From the NCBI GenBank assembly GCA_949128115.1, contig OX421963.1:82903602-82967601 (forward strand): 64,000 bases of DNA, given 5' to 3'. The stretch is from Anaspis maculata. Its lineage: Eukaryota; Arthropoda; Insecta; Coleoptera; Scraptiidae. Position 1 is the first letter of the stretch. Each line of letters starts with the position of its first letter. The translations under genes and the position numbers were made by a program. Shown one piece after another: positions 33,350 to 45,976 of this stretch. Under the pieces are notes generated by a model. The model saw only the letters and a list, made by a program, of their open reading frames with translations. It was not told where the DNA came from and did no database searches.

Positions 33350-35868
33350 ATTTCAGCTAAAATTCCTGTACTATAAGTCGAATACCCAATGAACCGAGTC
33401 ATAAATGAACCTCTAGCTAGTTGAGCAATATGGAGATGGAAGAGAATAATAAATGAGACAGATAAGATAGAGAAGATAATGGTCATGGTAAATAGATAGA
33501 TATATCGATAGGTACAGAAGTTCAATGCGATCTTTTCGTAGAAGACTTCGAAATTACCTTGGTTCGACTATGCAGGTACGAGTCGGATCAAAATATTACA
33601 CCATGTGTTACTCCGGTAATTCTAATGTAATTGCAACAGTGAAATTTCTTGATGCAGTAGTCACAAATCACATACACGTTCTGATGTAACTGCTAAGGTA
33701 TGCTGTACATGGCCGAGCACAACTCATGCTATAAATTAGTGCGTTTTATTTGACATCCACGACTTAGTTACAATATCAAAGCAAATAATCTGCGAAATCA
33801 TATGGATTTTATAGCTTTACTTTAATAATAATGCTAACAAAATGTTTGCTCGCCGCGGCATAAAACGTTAGAGCACCGAGAGCATCCTGCAGCCGAGCTC
33901 ATACGTTTCAAGTTTTATAAGCTTTCCTGTTGTTTCGCTATATTAAAAGTTCTTACTTCTGGAAATGAGCAACCGTTTCGGTCGGGGTCCAATCATCGTG
34001 CCTTGTTTATAGGTGCTTGTGCAAGCCCCAGCCACAAAGTTATCGACCACGTTTATTTCCCAAACCAAAATAAGAGCGTAGTTGAACTTTGGCACACCAG
34101 CTCACGTAACTTTATCAGACTGGCTTGACCTACGCTAATCTGACTTGATTGAAGCTCTCTCTCTAGGCTCACCCAGCTGATGCTATCGAAAACCCTAATT
34201 TTGCGTACACTCTGGCTGCTGGTTTTTCGCAGTTCTCCCCGATTAATGTGTCAATATTTGAATCTCATTACAAATTATTGTGTGCTGGTGTGTACACACG
34301 ATAGGATTTACCGCCTTTATGGCCATAGTTGATGCTACAACACAAAGAGTAATAAATAGCGCGCGAGCAGGCGTGTGTATGTGTGTGTCTGTGTTGATTC
34401 TGTGGGATTATCTCTCGCGGAGCTTTTGATCTGAAATATTGTGGCTGCTGTGTTGTATAAATCGTATAACTGTGCGGTAGATTAATGCCTTAATGAATTC
34501 AGTTCCACGATCCCGGCTTCATCTTTCTATATACGCTGCTGCTGTGCTGCTGCTGCCTGCCAAGATTACTTCCAGGCCAAACTCATGCATTTCATAGAGA
34601 CGAAAAATAAAGTCGAGAGCGCTAGCACAGCAGCTTTTTTTTTTGCCCTCACTGCCTTATTGCAAACCCATTAACAGAAGCAAACTACTGCTGCTCCTGC
34701 TGATTCCAAATCAAGCTAATGAAATATTGATCTTTGCATAACGCAAGTTCCTGGATGCCAAATTACCACGATCAATTCCCAATTGACATTTGCAGGTGGC
34801 AGCCAGTATAATTTCCGAGACACACTGCCGAAAGCAATAAAACGCCAAAATAGATGCATAGTGTGTTGCTAAGTGCACATACACAGATCGATATTTTAGT
34901 AAATTCTGAAATAGCACACACTATGCCTTTATCGTGTATGGCAATCGTATTGTTTTCCACACGTTTTATGGCCGCGTTAAAAGGAAAACATTGCCGCTTC
35001 CTCCAGCAGCAGCAGCAGCAACATAAATCCGAAAGATGGACCATTTACGATATAAGTTCGGATTTGGGTTCAATTTTTCGAAAATGAAGCCCGCCGATGG
35101 GAAGCTCCTCCAAGTCGTCGTGTACGAAAACGATTTTATTCCGCAATTCCCATCTTTATTGTAATGGAACGTCGTTACGTTTTTATTCGGGAATCAGGAA
35201 TGGACCGTAAAACCCCCGGAAAATTAAAGTGATGGAGTGATGGACGTGCGCGGTTTTATATTCTCAATCCACTGACCTGGATTTGAAAAACGCCGCATGG
35301 GTGCGTTCTGCTGATGACTCCCACTTCTGCATCCACCTCATGCACACGGCAGATGCAAACTTTTTGTGCGAAGTGTTTTTGTTCGTCCAGCTCCGCATCA
35401 GTTTTTCATCATTCCTGCTAACTTGCTGCGGCGGTTTAACCGACTCGAACTGAGACTCACTATTCTTCATCCTTATCCGGGAAACAGGATTATCCCGTCT
35501 ATTCATTTGCGTCAACTAGTGTTCTATAGTCAGTGTAAGTCAAGTAAGTGGCTGATGTAACGAGCCATGTTTGTTGTACGAGGACCTAGAGCCCCTAGAA
35601 GGTTTCAAGGCTTCATTTGAGTGTTTTGTAATCATCTAGGGGAAGAGGGGTCTTTCCCCCGACCCAGTTTTGTATGCTTCCTTGCTTCCGCTTTCGGATA
35701 TCCACGGATATCTTCTGGACTTATAAACTGATATGAACCACTACGGTTTGTTGCCTGTGAATTATTGTTTAGTATGATGATTAACTGAAGTTGACTTGAA
35801 AGCAGGTTCGTCTGTTGCATAGCTCGGGTCTTGAAGATTTTCGTCATGTGAAACCCAGTCATTAGTCA
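33350..35868. other. Intron-like non-coding stretch, partly CTG/CAG-rich
   Basis: No gene recognised. 33700-34700 looks like low-copy insect non-coding sequence. Short trinucleotide runs occur (GCTGCTGCTGTGCTGCTGCT near 34530; CAGCAGCAGCAGCAGCA near 35005), and a GT run near 34370. Short frames through the CAG run are not convincing coding sequence. Confidence 0.4.
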
Positions 35869-35877
35869 TTACCCGGG

Positions 35878-38581
35878 CGAAGCAGGATAAACTTGACGTC
35901 AAGACAACTTGACGCGGGGCAACTTGACGTCAGGACAACTTGACGCGGGACAACTTGACCAGAACAACTTCTTATTTTGATTTCGGGACTCTATTAGGCC
36001 AGTTTGTGTCTTTTTGTCCCCCAATTGGCCCCCTTGTGTTTTCCTGTGGTTTTTCGGAACTAGCAAGCCCCTTATGCCCACTTGTGTGTTTTTGAGTCTC
36101 AATGACCTCAGTTGTGTCTTGCTGTATAACTCGAAGTCAAAGCCCCCATGTGTCTTTATGTGTCATTTCAAGCCCTGATGAGCCCCCTACTTATGTCTTC
36201 GTGTTGTTTTCGAAACTGTACTGGAGCCACTTTGTTTTCCCATAGTGTTCTTAAGAACCCCGATAACCCCCTTTATGACCTTCTTGTGGTTTCATGTGAA
36301 GCTCTAGATTCTATCGGGCCCCCTTGTATCTTCGTGTGTTTTGGAACCCTGCCGGCCCCCATTCTTTCTTGCTGGGTCAATCTGGGCCGTGTGTTTATGG
36401 TGACGCTTCCATTAGCCCCGCAATGAGCCCCATTTTGTCTTCTTTATGTCTTGGAATCCTAGCGGCCCGCGTTGTGTCTTGCTGTTTTTAGCAGAGACCC
36501 AACGGACCCCCTTTGTCTGTATTTCTCGTTTGGAAGCCCGAGAATCCCCCTCGTGTCTTCCTGTTGTAGTGTTGTGTGAAGCCTTGATCAACCCCCTTGT
36601 ATCTCCTTATGTTTCTAATCCTATATGGCGCCCCCTCGGGTGCCCCCATTATGCCTTCCTCTCTCAATTGGAGCTCCAATAGGCCTTTTTGTGTCTATGT
36701 GTCATTTCGACGATGAGCCCCCTCGTGTTTTCTGTGGTTTTCAGAAATAACAAGCTCCCTCATGCTCACTTTGCTCATGTTTTAGAGTTCTAGCGACCCA
36801 TTATGTCTTGCTGTGTCAATCGGAGCCCCCCTTCTGTCTTTATGTACCGTATTGTGCCCCGATGCTCTCCTTGTATTTTCTTGACAGTTATTCGGAACAC
36901 CATCGAGCCCCTTTGTATCTTTTTTATTTTGAAGCCTTACCGGCCCCTATTGTGTCCTTTTGTGTCTTTTCGAGCCCCCAACGAACCCTTTAATGTTTTC
37001 TTGAGGTTTTCGGAAGTCCAAGTGAGCCCGCTCATGTCATTGTCTTCTTGTGTTTTGGAGTTCTAGAGGCCCTCACTGTGTTCTGCTGTGTAATTCAGTG
37101 AAAATTCTTGTGTCTTTTTGTGTCGTTTCGACTCCCGATGAGTCCCTTATTGTCATTTTCTTCGAATATTTCTTTACTCTGTTCTCACAAAATCCCTGGC
37201 GCAAATCGTCCGCCGCCAAGTTGTTCCGGCGTCAAGCTGGTCGAAGGACAGCTTAACGCCGGTCATCCTGACGCCAGAACAACCTAACGCGTGACAATTT
37301 GATGTGTCGCTTCAAGCCTTGACGAGCCCCCTTTATGTGTCTTCATGTTGCTTTTGGAACTCTATCGAGCCACAATCTATCTCCTCAGATTTTGTAGTTC
37401 TAGAGTTCTTCTTTGTCAATCGCAGCCCCGATGAGCCCCCGTGTCTTTTTGTGTTGTTTCGAGCCCCGATGAACCCTCGTGTGTTTACTTGAGGTGTTCG
37501 GAGCTCTAAGGAGCCCCCTTATGTCTTCCTATGTTTTGGAGCTCTAGCGGCTCCCATTTTGTTTTGCTGTTTTAACTCGGAATTCCAGTGGATCCTTCTG
37601 TGTATTTATATGTCGTTTTGAGCCCTGATGAGCTCCACTGCGTGTTCATGATGCTTTCGGAATCGTAGTTTTCACCGTTTATGTCTCCATATGGCGTTGT
37701 ATGCACCCTTATTCAAAGCCCAATTGGACACTCTTGTTTTGAGCTCCTCATGATTTTTCGCTCCTCCAGAATTTCAGTAAGCCTTCTTGTGCCTTCTTAG
37801 ATTGTGAAAAGCCCAATTGGCCCCCTTATTTCTTCAATGTAGATTGAAGCTCTGCTGAGTCCCCTTACATTTTTCCGTCGCTTTCAAAGCTTTAGTAAAC
37901 ACCTTGGTGCCTTCGTGTAACATTTGGAGCCCTATCGGGCGCTCTCATGTGTCCTCAACCTCAAGTACCGTTTGCCGCCTTGGTGAGGCTCCCTATGTTT
38001 TTTCACGTGTTTAGAATTTCCGTGAGCTCCTTTCGCCTTCTTATGTAATCCAAAGCACTATTGAGCTCCCTTGTGCCTTTCATGTCTTTTGAAGTCCTGA
38101 TGAGCCCCCTTGCAATTTTTCGTGTCTTCGGGAGTTTTCAAGCAATCGAAAGCACACTTGAGTTTTCGTCTGGTATTCGAAGCCCTACTTGTGTTGTTCA
38201 TAGCCCCATTGGACCTCATTGTGTCTTCAATTATGGTGTTCGAACCCCTGCTGAGCCCCCTTGCATTTTTTTCATTTACATCAAGTGCTAAGCATTCTTA
38301 TGCCTTCGTTTGGTATTCGAAGATCTATCGGGCCCCCTTGCATTTTCCCCTGGCTTTCGTGACTTTAGTAAGCACCTTTGTGCCTTCACAACTCGGGGTC
38401 CTATAGCTGCAACTGATGGTGTTAAGTTGTCCCGACGTTAAGTCGGGTAGCGGCTACTTTAAAATTCCTGGCGTCAAGTTGTCCAGCGTCAAGTTGTCCC
38501 GTGTCAAGTTGTCCCGGCGTCAAGTCGGCCGCTTTAAAATTCCTGGCATCTAGTTGTCCCGCGTCAAGTTGTCATGTACGC
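35878..38581. mobile_element. Foldback-like composite element, 2.7 kb, 9-bp target duplication
   Basis: TTACCCGGG sits directly outside both ends (35869-35877 and 38582-38590). The left end is a run of 15-16 bp subrepeats (GACAACTTGACGCGG, about five copies, 35890-35970). The right end is the same subrepeat inverted (GCGTCAAGTTGTCCC, 38425-38575). The body is a degenerate tandem array of roughly 40-50 bp units with words such as GAGCCCCGATGAGCCCC and CTTGTGTCTTC. A right-type plus left-type pair of subrepeats in the middle (37195-37312) suggests two fused elements. No gene is supported. Confidence 0.7.
37195..37312. repeat. Internal junction of inverted subrepeats
   Basis: CGCCAAGTTGTTCCGGCGTC (right-end type) runs directly into GGACAGCTTAACGCCGGTCA and GACAATTTGATG (left-end type). 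This is the arrangement expected where two foldback-like units abut tail to head. Confidence 0.55.
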
Positions 38582-38683
38582 TTACCCGGGATGTTTGTGG
38601 AAGTATCTGGATCTTGTGAAGTAGCTTGATGGTCGCAGGTCGGTCTGTAACCGAACTAGGCAGGAAGTCTAAATCCGTGTATA

Positions 38684-38745
38684 TCCCATACACTTTCTAT
38701 TTTCAGTAGAACGACTTTTTGGAGCAAAAATAAAGTGACAAGTTA
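38684..38745. repeat. Inverted duplicate of the pogo transposase 3' coding end
   Basis: ACACTTTCTATTTTCAGTAG and GGAGCAAAAATAAAGTGACA here are the reverse complement of 38836-38895, which is coding sequence of the adjacent transposase relic. Confidence 0.55.
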
Positions 38746-38808
38746 GAGCGCTGGGAGAAAACCGCCGATGGCCGCTAATAGTTTCGCTCCAAAACTTTGC
38801 AGGTGCCA

Positions 38809-39216
38809 TCAGCCGTAGCCGTAGCCCCCCAGCTTGTCACTTAATTTTTGCTCCAAAACATCGTTCTTCTGAAAATAGAAAGTGTATGGGATATACATAT
38901 TTCTATCGAAGGGAAATATACCACATTTGTTGAAGGGCGATGCTGTGTTCTCTGGCGTCATCGCTTTTCTGTAGGCTGCTTCAACACATCCAGCAACTTC
39001 ATAATATTGATAGGGGTTTTTCCGGATGTTGCATGAGCCAGGAGTCCACGGCAGCATTATAGGCCAAATCGAACGGCTTGAACAGGGCGACGTCCATTGG
39101 CTGGAGTCTGTTTGTCGAGTGTGGAGGAAAGGTCACTATAGTGACCCCACTTTCTTTGGCCAGGTTCAAGACACCAATCCTAAATGGCTTTCATGATTGT
39201 CGTTGAGAAGAATACA
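38809..39216 (-). pseudogene. Pogo/Tigger-type transposase C-terminal fragment
   Basis: On the minus strand from about 39216 the sequence encodes ILLNDNHESHL, the block with the second catalytic aspartate. It continues with FPPHSTNRLQPMDVALFKPF, which carries the third catalytic aspartate in QPMD. After a one-base shift come EVAGCVEAAYRKAMTPENTA and FNKCGIFPFDRNMY, the conserved C-terminal block of pogo/jerky-like (DDE_1) transposases, where the usual text is GF..TGIWPFDR. The DNA-binding N-terminus is missing and the frame is broken at least twice, so it is dead. An inverted copy of its last coding bases lies just downstream. Confidence 0.8.
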
Positions 39217-41405
39217 GGAATTTTCTTTTGAACTTGTAATGGTACGATAACGTGTTAGTAGACAGGGCATAATAAACAATACACTACAATACAACTACAA
39301 AATACAACAACTACAAAATGGGGGTAATCCTGTTGCGAACCTGTACTCGAGGACACTGTAAAAGAACCTATCCCAGACAAACTGACATGTGCCTCGTTAC
39401 ACGAGCTGCAAGCGACTAAGTTGCAACCAACCGTTCGTATCTACCACGGCTGACCCTCCCCCTCCCTCCTGGCAGGTAGCATCAAATCATCCCATAACAA
39501 ACAAAGCCAAATAAATTAACATGACTCCTCAACGAAAAGTACCGTACAACCTGCTTGGACGGTAAAACCCCTCTGACACATAGACAAAAGTGAACATTTA
39601 AAAGATCAATTTTAGGTTGGGTAGGAGTGGTTGATAGTACAGGAACGACTTTCACGGTATTCAAGAAAATATTAGTGAAATAAGTACATCAAGGCTCGAT
39701 CATACTCGCAAGCGCCATTTGCAAAGTGACAGTGAGTAATTATAATTAAACAAACAAAAGGAGAAATATTTGAGAACCGGAACCGACGGAGGGCTATGAA
39801 TACTGACACAAAGATTATGACACATAAAAAGTACAGCACTGACATCACAAAGAGTTGACTAACAAACTGTACATAAAAATGAGAACATGGAATATCGCAG
39901 ATAATGACATTCAGCTAAAATTTGACACAAAAATTACAGTCAAAAGTGCACACATGAAAAACAAATTACACACAAAATTTCTGATCTGACCATAGAACTA
40001 ATGTCATAAAGTTCAAACAGACAAATTCACTACAATAAACACCTCACACTGAATTAGTCCAGGCAAAAGAACGGCGTCGTGCCTTTAAAATGATCTGAGC
40101 GCATGTTTTCATAAAAGGGACGTACTTTTTAATTTAATTCGATAGTGAATAGTCAATTGAAATCAAGTAGTGTTCAAAAAGAAAACGACAAACGAATACA
40201 CAAGTAATTTAAAAATACAGCAAAAATTATTATTTACCTACAAAACACACGCACCAACAACATCGAAACGCACACATGTCTTCAAGAGCCTCTACGCGTC
40301 TCCTCGAGCATCCGTTCCTCGATTTCTTCCTAGACTCTGCACAAAGCAATAAAATATCCCCCGGCTCTCGCGCTGTGACCCATACTCCACCATCTAATGA
40401 GTGCCCATAGGGGTGATGTTCCCTTCTTCTCTCTTCGCACCTCTCGGGACTCTCGGGTCCCCAGACCCCAGACACATGTGCATAAATTCGGCTTTAGGTG
40501 CATTTCGCGACAGTTCGAACGCATACAAAAGGGATGTTTTTAAAAACAAAATATTTTATAGCCTTGCAGCGGGCTCATTAATACTCTTGTTTTTTTGTCG
40601 GATTGTTGACGGAGGATTGTTCAAGGGGGGGACGGGACGCTGTGGGGAGAAGCCAGGAGTGTTTCAGAAAAGGATTGTTCATCAAGTTTTTTTTTTGTTT
40701 TTATCGAATTGTCCATGGAGGAAGGAAGGATTGTTCACGAGAGGAGAAGCCAGGATTGTCTACCGACGAGTTTTTTTTTTAAATCCAGTTTGTTAAAGGA
40801 GCGAGTTTTTTTTTTTGTAAATTCCGGATTGTTCAAGATGATGGGAAATGGTTCAGAAAGAGAAGCGTTGAGACCAATATTGTTTTTCTCAAATCGGCGT
40901 TGTTCAGGAGGGGAAGCCTGTGGGGGGGGGACAAGGAGATTGTTTTTCTTTTGTCAAATCATTCAGACAGTCCACCAAAAGTAAGCCATAAAACATTTGT
41001 GAGCATTTTTTGACAATGTAGTCAGTTAAAGATTTCTCTTGTTTTTCACTGAAAACTTTAATAACTTCATAATTTGGAGTATATCTCATCTGTGTGTTTT
41101 CGTTGGCTCTCTTTTTTTTAAAGTATCTGTTAATATAGGTACTAAGTAGGTTTTTCCTATATGGGATATAGAATTGTAAAAACGAGTTATTTACCTCGCC
41201 AGAGTTTGAAAACTTGATGACTTCTCTTTCGCAACTGATTTTATCTGCAGTACAGCGTTTACAGCTTGTTCCATTTTTTCTTCGGAAAACAATCGGATGC
41301 CGGTTTTCCTAGGTGGATTGCTGGGCATTGTTGAATTGTTAGGTAGATTTATGAAGCCAGAATTGAAACAATTTCAACTTTGGAATAATATGCAGTAACA
41401 GTTGA
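39217..41405. other. Non-coding stretch; degenerate ATTGTTCA repeats at 40560-40980
   Basis: 39240-40200 is A-rich with many ACAC/ACAA words. 40590-40960 repeats GGATTGTTCAAG-like words with runs of T and G (ATTGTTCAAGG, ATTGTTCATCA, ATTGTTCACGA), a loose minisatellite. No frame resembles a known protein. Confidence 0.4.
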
Positions 41406-41411
41406 GCAAAC

Positions 41412-41622
41412 GGGTAACAGTGAGACATGTCCACACATCCGCCATCTCTGTCACTGGCGAACTGAATGAGCTTCTCGCGCTATTGAGCATTGAGCTATTG
41501 TAAATGATGAAGGCGGGCTGAGAGCCTCCGGCCATCATACGGTGGTGACATCTATAAAATTCTAGTAGAACCAGAAATTTTTCAAACATCGACGCACTGT
41601 TACCCGTATCTCACTGTTACCC
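41412..41622. mobile_element. 211-bp MITE, GGGTAACAGTGAGA ends
   Basis: GGGTAACAGTGAGA at 41412-41425 is mirrored by TCTCACTGTTACCC at 41609-41622. A second partial CACTGTTACCCG lies just inside the right end (41596). No clear target duplication. Confidence 0.6.
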
Positions 41623-42945
41623 CTCTTCCTACTCTTTCCGTGTTGAAGATGGTGAAACAAATTACGGCGGAAGGAACTTTGTGGAATGTATCACGAGAAC
41701 TAGCTACGCCGGATCTGATTGCGACAACGAACTGCCCCAAGACGAAGAAGCGATGACGAGATTGAAGAAATACAGACGGCTGGAACGGGACTCTGCCCCC
41801 CACAAGTCGTCTTCTTTCCTCCCTTCGTTCCGGTTTAGGTTTTCGTTTACCTAATGCAGGAACATGATATGTACAACTTTCTCAAGATCTATCAAATTCG
41901 TATTCTCATTCTTATTTGATCGCTGCTGAGGAAAACTCCAAAGATGTGGCTCAAAAGAGCCAGGGAGCATCTGAACGCTATAGTCTTTTAAAGTATGGGA
42001 GTGATTTTATGGCGTCCACATAGTATCTGTAGAGACCAAGGATTCTGAACTGTCGATGATTCGCTCAGGCTTCTCTGTCATAACGCTCTTGTTCAAGCTG
42101 GAATTTTGTTGTAGTATCGTTGTGCCTCTTTGACTTTAGCTTTGACCAAAGCACCAGAATATAATTGGCCATTATTTAGCAGTGCACGAAAGCTCGTCGC
42201 GCTAGATCAAAACAGTGATTCAGATCCGGATCTGTCTTCACCGACTGTTTCCATATACTCGTCCTTGACCGCCGCGCTTCAGGGAAGTCTTTTTGTTTGA
42301 AAAATGACCTGCAAAAATACTTTTCTTTGTGCTTTCTTTCAACGAACTCGACCCGAGCAGGGAGCAATTTGTCGTCATGGTGTGTGTTTGAACGAACGGG
42401 TGACCCCCGTATATTGTGTTTATTGGCCGATTGGTGTGTGTAAGTGTTGGTTGGTGCACCGAGCTTCGACGCCGTCCGACTTCCCCGAGCTGAGCTCCTA
42501 GCCTAGCTGGCCTGCCTGCCGTGTCATGTTATTCGGACCCACGTGCCGCAATGAAATGTACAACTGCTGCACGCGACCTCCTACCAGTTGATGTGATAAA
42601 TGCTATTCCTAACCCTGCGAGTGTGTGTGTGTGTGTGTATGTGTGTTAGTGTGTTATGTATGTTTAGGTGTACATGTATACCTACGGTATATTCAGGAAA
42701 CGACCGGTGGAACCTCAATTAATCCTTTCGATGCAAAAATAAACACCATTACTGTGTGTCGGAGCCTCCCCCGAAATGAACACCAAACATTCGATCGATT
42801 GTTCCCAACCTCGTTCCGAGCCCTCGCTCTGGCCGCCTTCGCCCTCCAACGGTGGCGGTTGAAACGGTCTCGAGGCATATTACCGATGCCTAAAATGCGG
42901 CAGTATTGTTCAAAAGGTGCCTCTTGTCCGGGGGGTCTTTAATTA
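41623..42945. other. Non-coding stretch with a GT microsatellite
   Basis: (GT)n at about 42620-42650. Several overlapping frames of 60-105 codons have no recognisable motif. Base composition is more balanced than around it, so unique host sequence is likely. Confidence 0.35.
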
Positions 42946-43290
42946 TTCAACAGTCTGCAGGGGAAGGGCAGAGGGAGAAGGTGTAGCTTTCGGTGATGGT
43001 TTGAGCTAATTAATTTTCCCTTGTTGCACTCCAGGGAGCAGGCGAGAGGAAGACTGTATAGGTCAAAGATTTTTGCATTGGGGAACTCGCATTGACACTT
43101 GCGAGTGACACACGTATTATTCGCGCACATTTTTACGCAACCATCTGTTGCCTCATTGGAGCATAACTGTGATTTGCTGATGGAAGATTTGTCTAGACGT
43201 GCGTGAAGGTCGCGCTTCTTCCATGCTGTGAGTCGTGGGAACTCTGGAAAATTGCCTGTCTCCAACACGCAGGTGTAAATAGCTATTCTA
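42939..43290 (-). CDS. Candidate cysteine-rich exon, unknown
   Basis: A minus-strand frame encodes SQLCSNEATDGCVKMCANNT then CVTRKCQCEFPNAK and LACSLECNKGK, with eight cysteines in about 40 residues, an Asn-Asn-Thr glycosylation sequon and basic residues upstream. A T-rich tract ending TTTTTTATAG at about 43290 could be its 3' splice site; the open frame continues above that without an in-frame ATG. The pattern suggests a secreted cysteine-rich domain, but I cannot name a family. No convincing donor site closes the exon, and the frame ends at a stop near 42939. It could be a chance frame in intron. If real, it would be a gene on the opposite strand to calcineurin. Confidence 0.25.
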
Positions 43291-43334
43291 TAAAAAAGTA
43301 ATTGTAAAACTGTTGCGAATAATAATAGCAATCA

Positions 43335-45974
43335 TAGGCTTTTATTCTATCTGGTGATTTGTATTTTATGTACATCATTTATGTAAACAACTTAATTATA
43401 TGCTTCGATGGCATTGTGACGTGTTGTAGAAATTGTTCATCTCCCGATTTCTGTTTGTTCATTGATAAAAGAGCTAACGTTTCAAGCAAAGCTAATTTGG
43501 TCTAGAACTGCACTCACGTAATTAGATGGAAATGGGGCATGCCTCAAGAATTAGACAATAACCTTCTCGTCCATGTAGATATGTCACCCTTTTGGCTCGC
43601 GATTGCGCTATAAACCACACTTGCTTGAACTAGTCGCGGAAGAACTAAGCAGATAACTATTCAGAATGTCCCCATCAACACCGAATTCTTGCCGTGTTTC
43701 TTCCGCGAGCAGTTCCGTGACTACTCCCGAATAATAATCCATCACGGTGCCGTATATTCTCCCCGTCAACACACACTACATCGGTACTTACCGGATTCGC
43801 CGTCGCGTATTTCCCTGCTGACCCGACATCTAATTTTCAATATGTGATCTGGACAAGATTACGGTTTACCACCGGCTCAACCTCTAGAAAGCCATTGACC
43901 AAGGAAAATCAATATCTATACCTAAACCAGATGACTTTTCCACGCGGCGAAGTCTCTTCCCGCACCAGCACTTAAGACCTTGTTCCATAATTGCCACACA
44001 GCCGGTGGTTACAGTAGCAGCAGTACCTGTAACATAAATGCTTTAACGCTCTTCGGTTTTTATGCTCCTCTCTTTCTCCGACGAATCACTTTTAAAACTT
44101 GGCGAAATTGCCGGCAAAGATCATTCCGAGATTAGTGCCGCCCGTGCATCAGGAATCGTTTTATAGTATTTCGTGGCAGGCGCGCGCGGGATTAGTGTTT
44201 CCATTCCATTGGGCTTTTTGTTCCGGCGAAATTATGGATGGAAAACGCTTCTATGCCATCGAAAATGTGAATATACAACCACAAGAATGGGTAGGCATAG
44301 AGAGGGAGACAAGAGACGGGTATTGATTGTCGGCGTGTATGCCCAATCAGGTGAAGAAGGCCGAGGGGTTTTGTCTTCATTTCACGCAGTCTGAAACGTC
44401 GACGGATGGGGATTTGTTCGAATAAGGGCGAAGGTGTAGCCTTGAACATGAAAATCGAGCCAGTTTTCCTTCCCTCAATTCAGCATCCTCGCTGCTTTTC
44501 GCTCCACCCCTGGTGCTGCAACTAATAAACGATCCGTTTATCTTCTCACCCGCACATTTTATAGTTTCTGCTCATACCTGGAGCTGTTCTGTTTTCAAAT
44601 TTTCAACATTGTTCCAAAAAAGTAGATAAAACGAAATGAATTAAAATAAACACACTCGCAACACTTACCACAACATTGCATATGCGTAAACAACAGAGGT
44701 ACAATCTGACTGGTATACGATAACAATTAATTGAGCGGGCCAAAGTTTTTTTAATTAAGACCTCTTGCATAATTCCGGAACTGATTACAAACACCACTAT
44801 AATTTTGAATAATACGCACGTCTAAATAAGGTGTAGGCTTACGTAGGCTACGTACCTATTGCCATTGCGTAAGAATTTTTGGCAGCCTTGGAAAATCATA
44901 TTTCAAAAGCCCCCCTGTTGAAGGCTTCCATCTTTTGTGACAAAGCTCCGGATGTAATAATACAATTTGTATTTGTACAATAGGTACAAAAACTTGGATA
45001 TAATCTCCATAGAGTATCCATAAAAACAGTAATTTCCTTGTAAAATATGAATGATAACAAGCTTCCATAGACGTTTAAACTTTTATTGTTCGGGCATTTA
45101 AATGAGCAATAAAACTTGCATAAGGTTGAGACTGAAGAGTAGGTAGGTACGTGGTAACTGTCATTCGAAATAATTATCATGTTTCGCTTGATATATCGTT
45201 TGTAAATAACTATTATGAAATTAATTCGTAGCGTGCCACTTCAGCAGCACGTCATCGGCAGTGAGCTTTTTTAATTACTGTTGCAAGTTAATTGCAAATT
45301 AAATTGCAAGTTTGTTAGTTCAAAGATTCAAGAGTTGGCAAGCCTTTATGGTAACTTGAATTTTTATGTGGAATTTCTCAGTTTTACTTTGATTATATCG
45401 AATTTTTGATGTTATTTTTCACAGTCTAGAAGCTCCTGTCTGGGAGTTGAAAGAGTTTGCTCAAAATGCCCGTTGAAAACTTCACGCATTGATTAAATGC
45501 CTCTTTATACTCTTTTAGCAGCTCTTACAGGATCTCATGAAAAAATCTTCCAAGGCTTAGGAGCCTCCATTCCTTCCAGGTGCTTCCGGTTATCTTTGGG
45601 ACATTCTTCGTCCAACAGATTGTCTCAAAGATTGCTTGAAATACTCGTTACCAACTGTTCAGCATGCGTTTCTTCATAGACTTCTTTCTTTTTGGGTTGG
45701 GTTCGTTGGCTCTGCACTGAAACAAGAGTTTATTGTGCCCCTTGGTATTTACCCCATTAATTTGTGTTACCATAAAACGTGTTGCCCCAAAGAATTCACC
45801 TAAAAATGAGACTAATGGGCTTTGTGCTATTTTTTTCGGTTCAGTAAATAAACAGTCTCGAAGTGGGTGTCTGATTGCTCCAAAAGCAAGACACTCACAT
45901 GGTATGCGGAGAGGAGCTTCCTCCTCTTCGCTACATATAGGCTGCAGACAGGATCGTTTCTACCTTTATTATCA
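43335..45974. other. Intron-like non-coding stretch
   Basis: No gene or repeat recognised. Several stretches (43550-44600) are balanced in composition and look single-copy. 44600-45450 is AT-rich. Confidence 0.35.
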
Positions 45975-45976
45975 TA

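Noticed and set aside
36148..38406. Many 60- to 98-codon frames in the GAGCCC arrays (also 59400-60804)
   Set aside because: Both strands carry similar frames across the degenerate tandem repeat; no family similarity.
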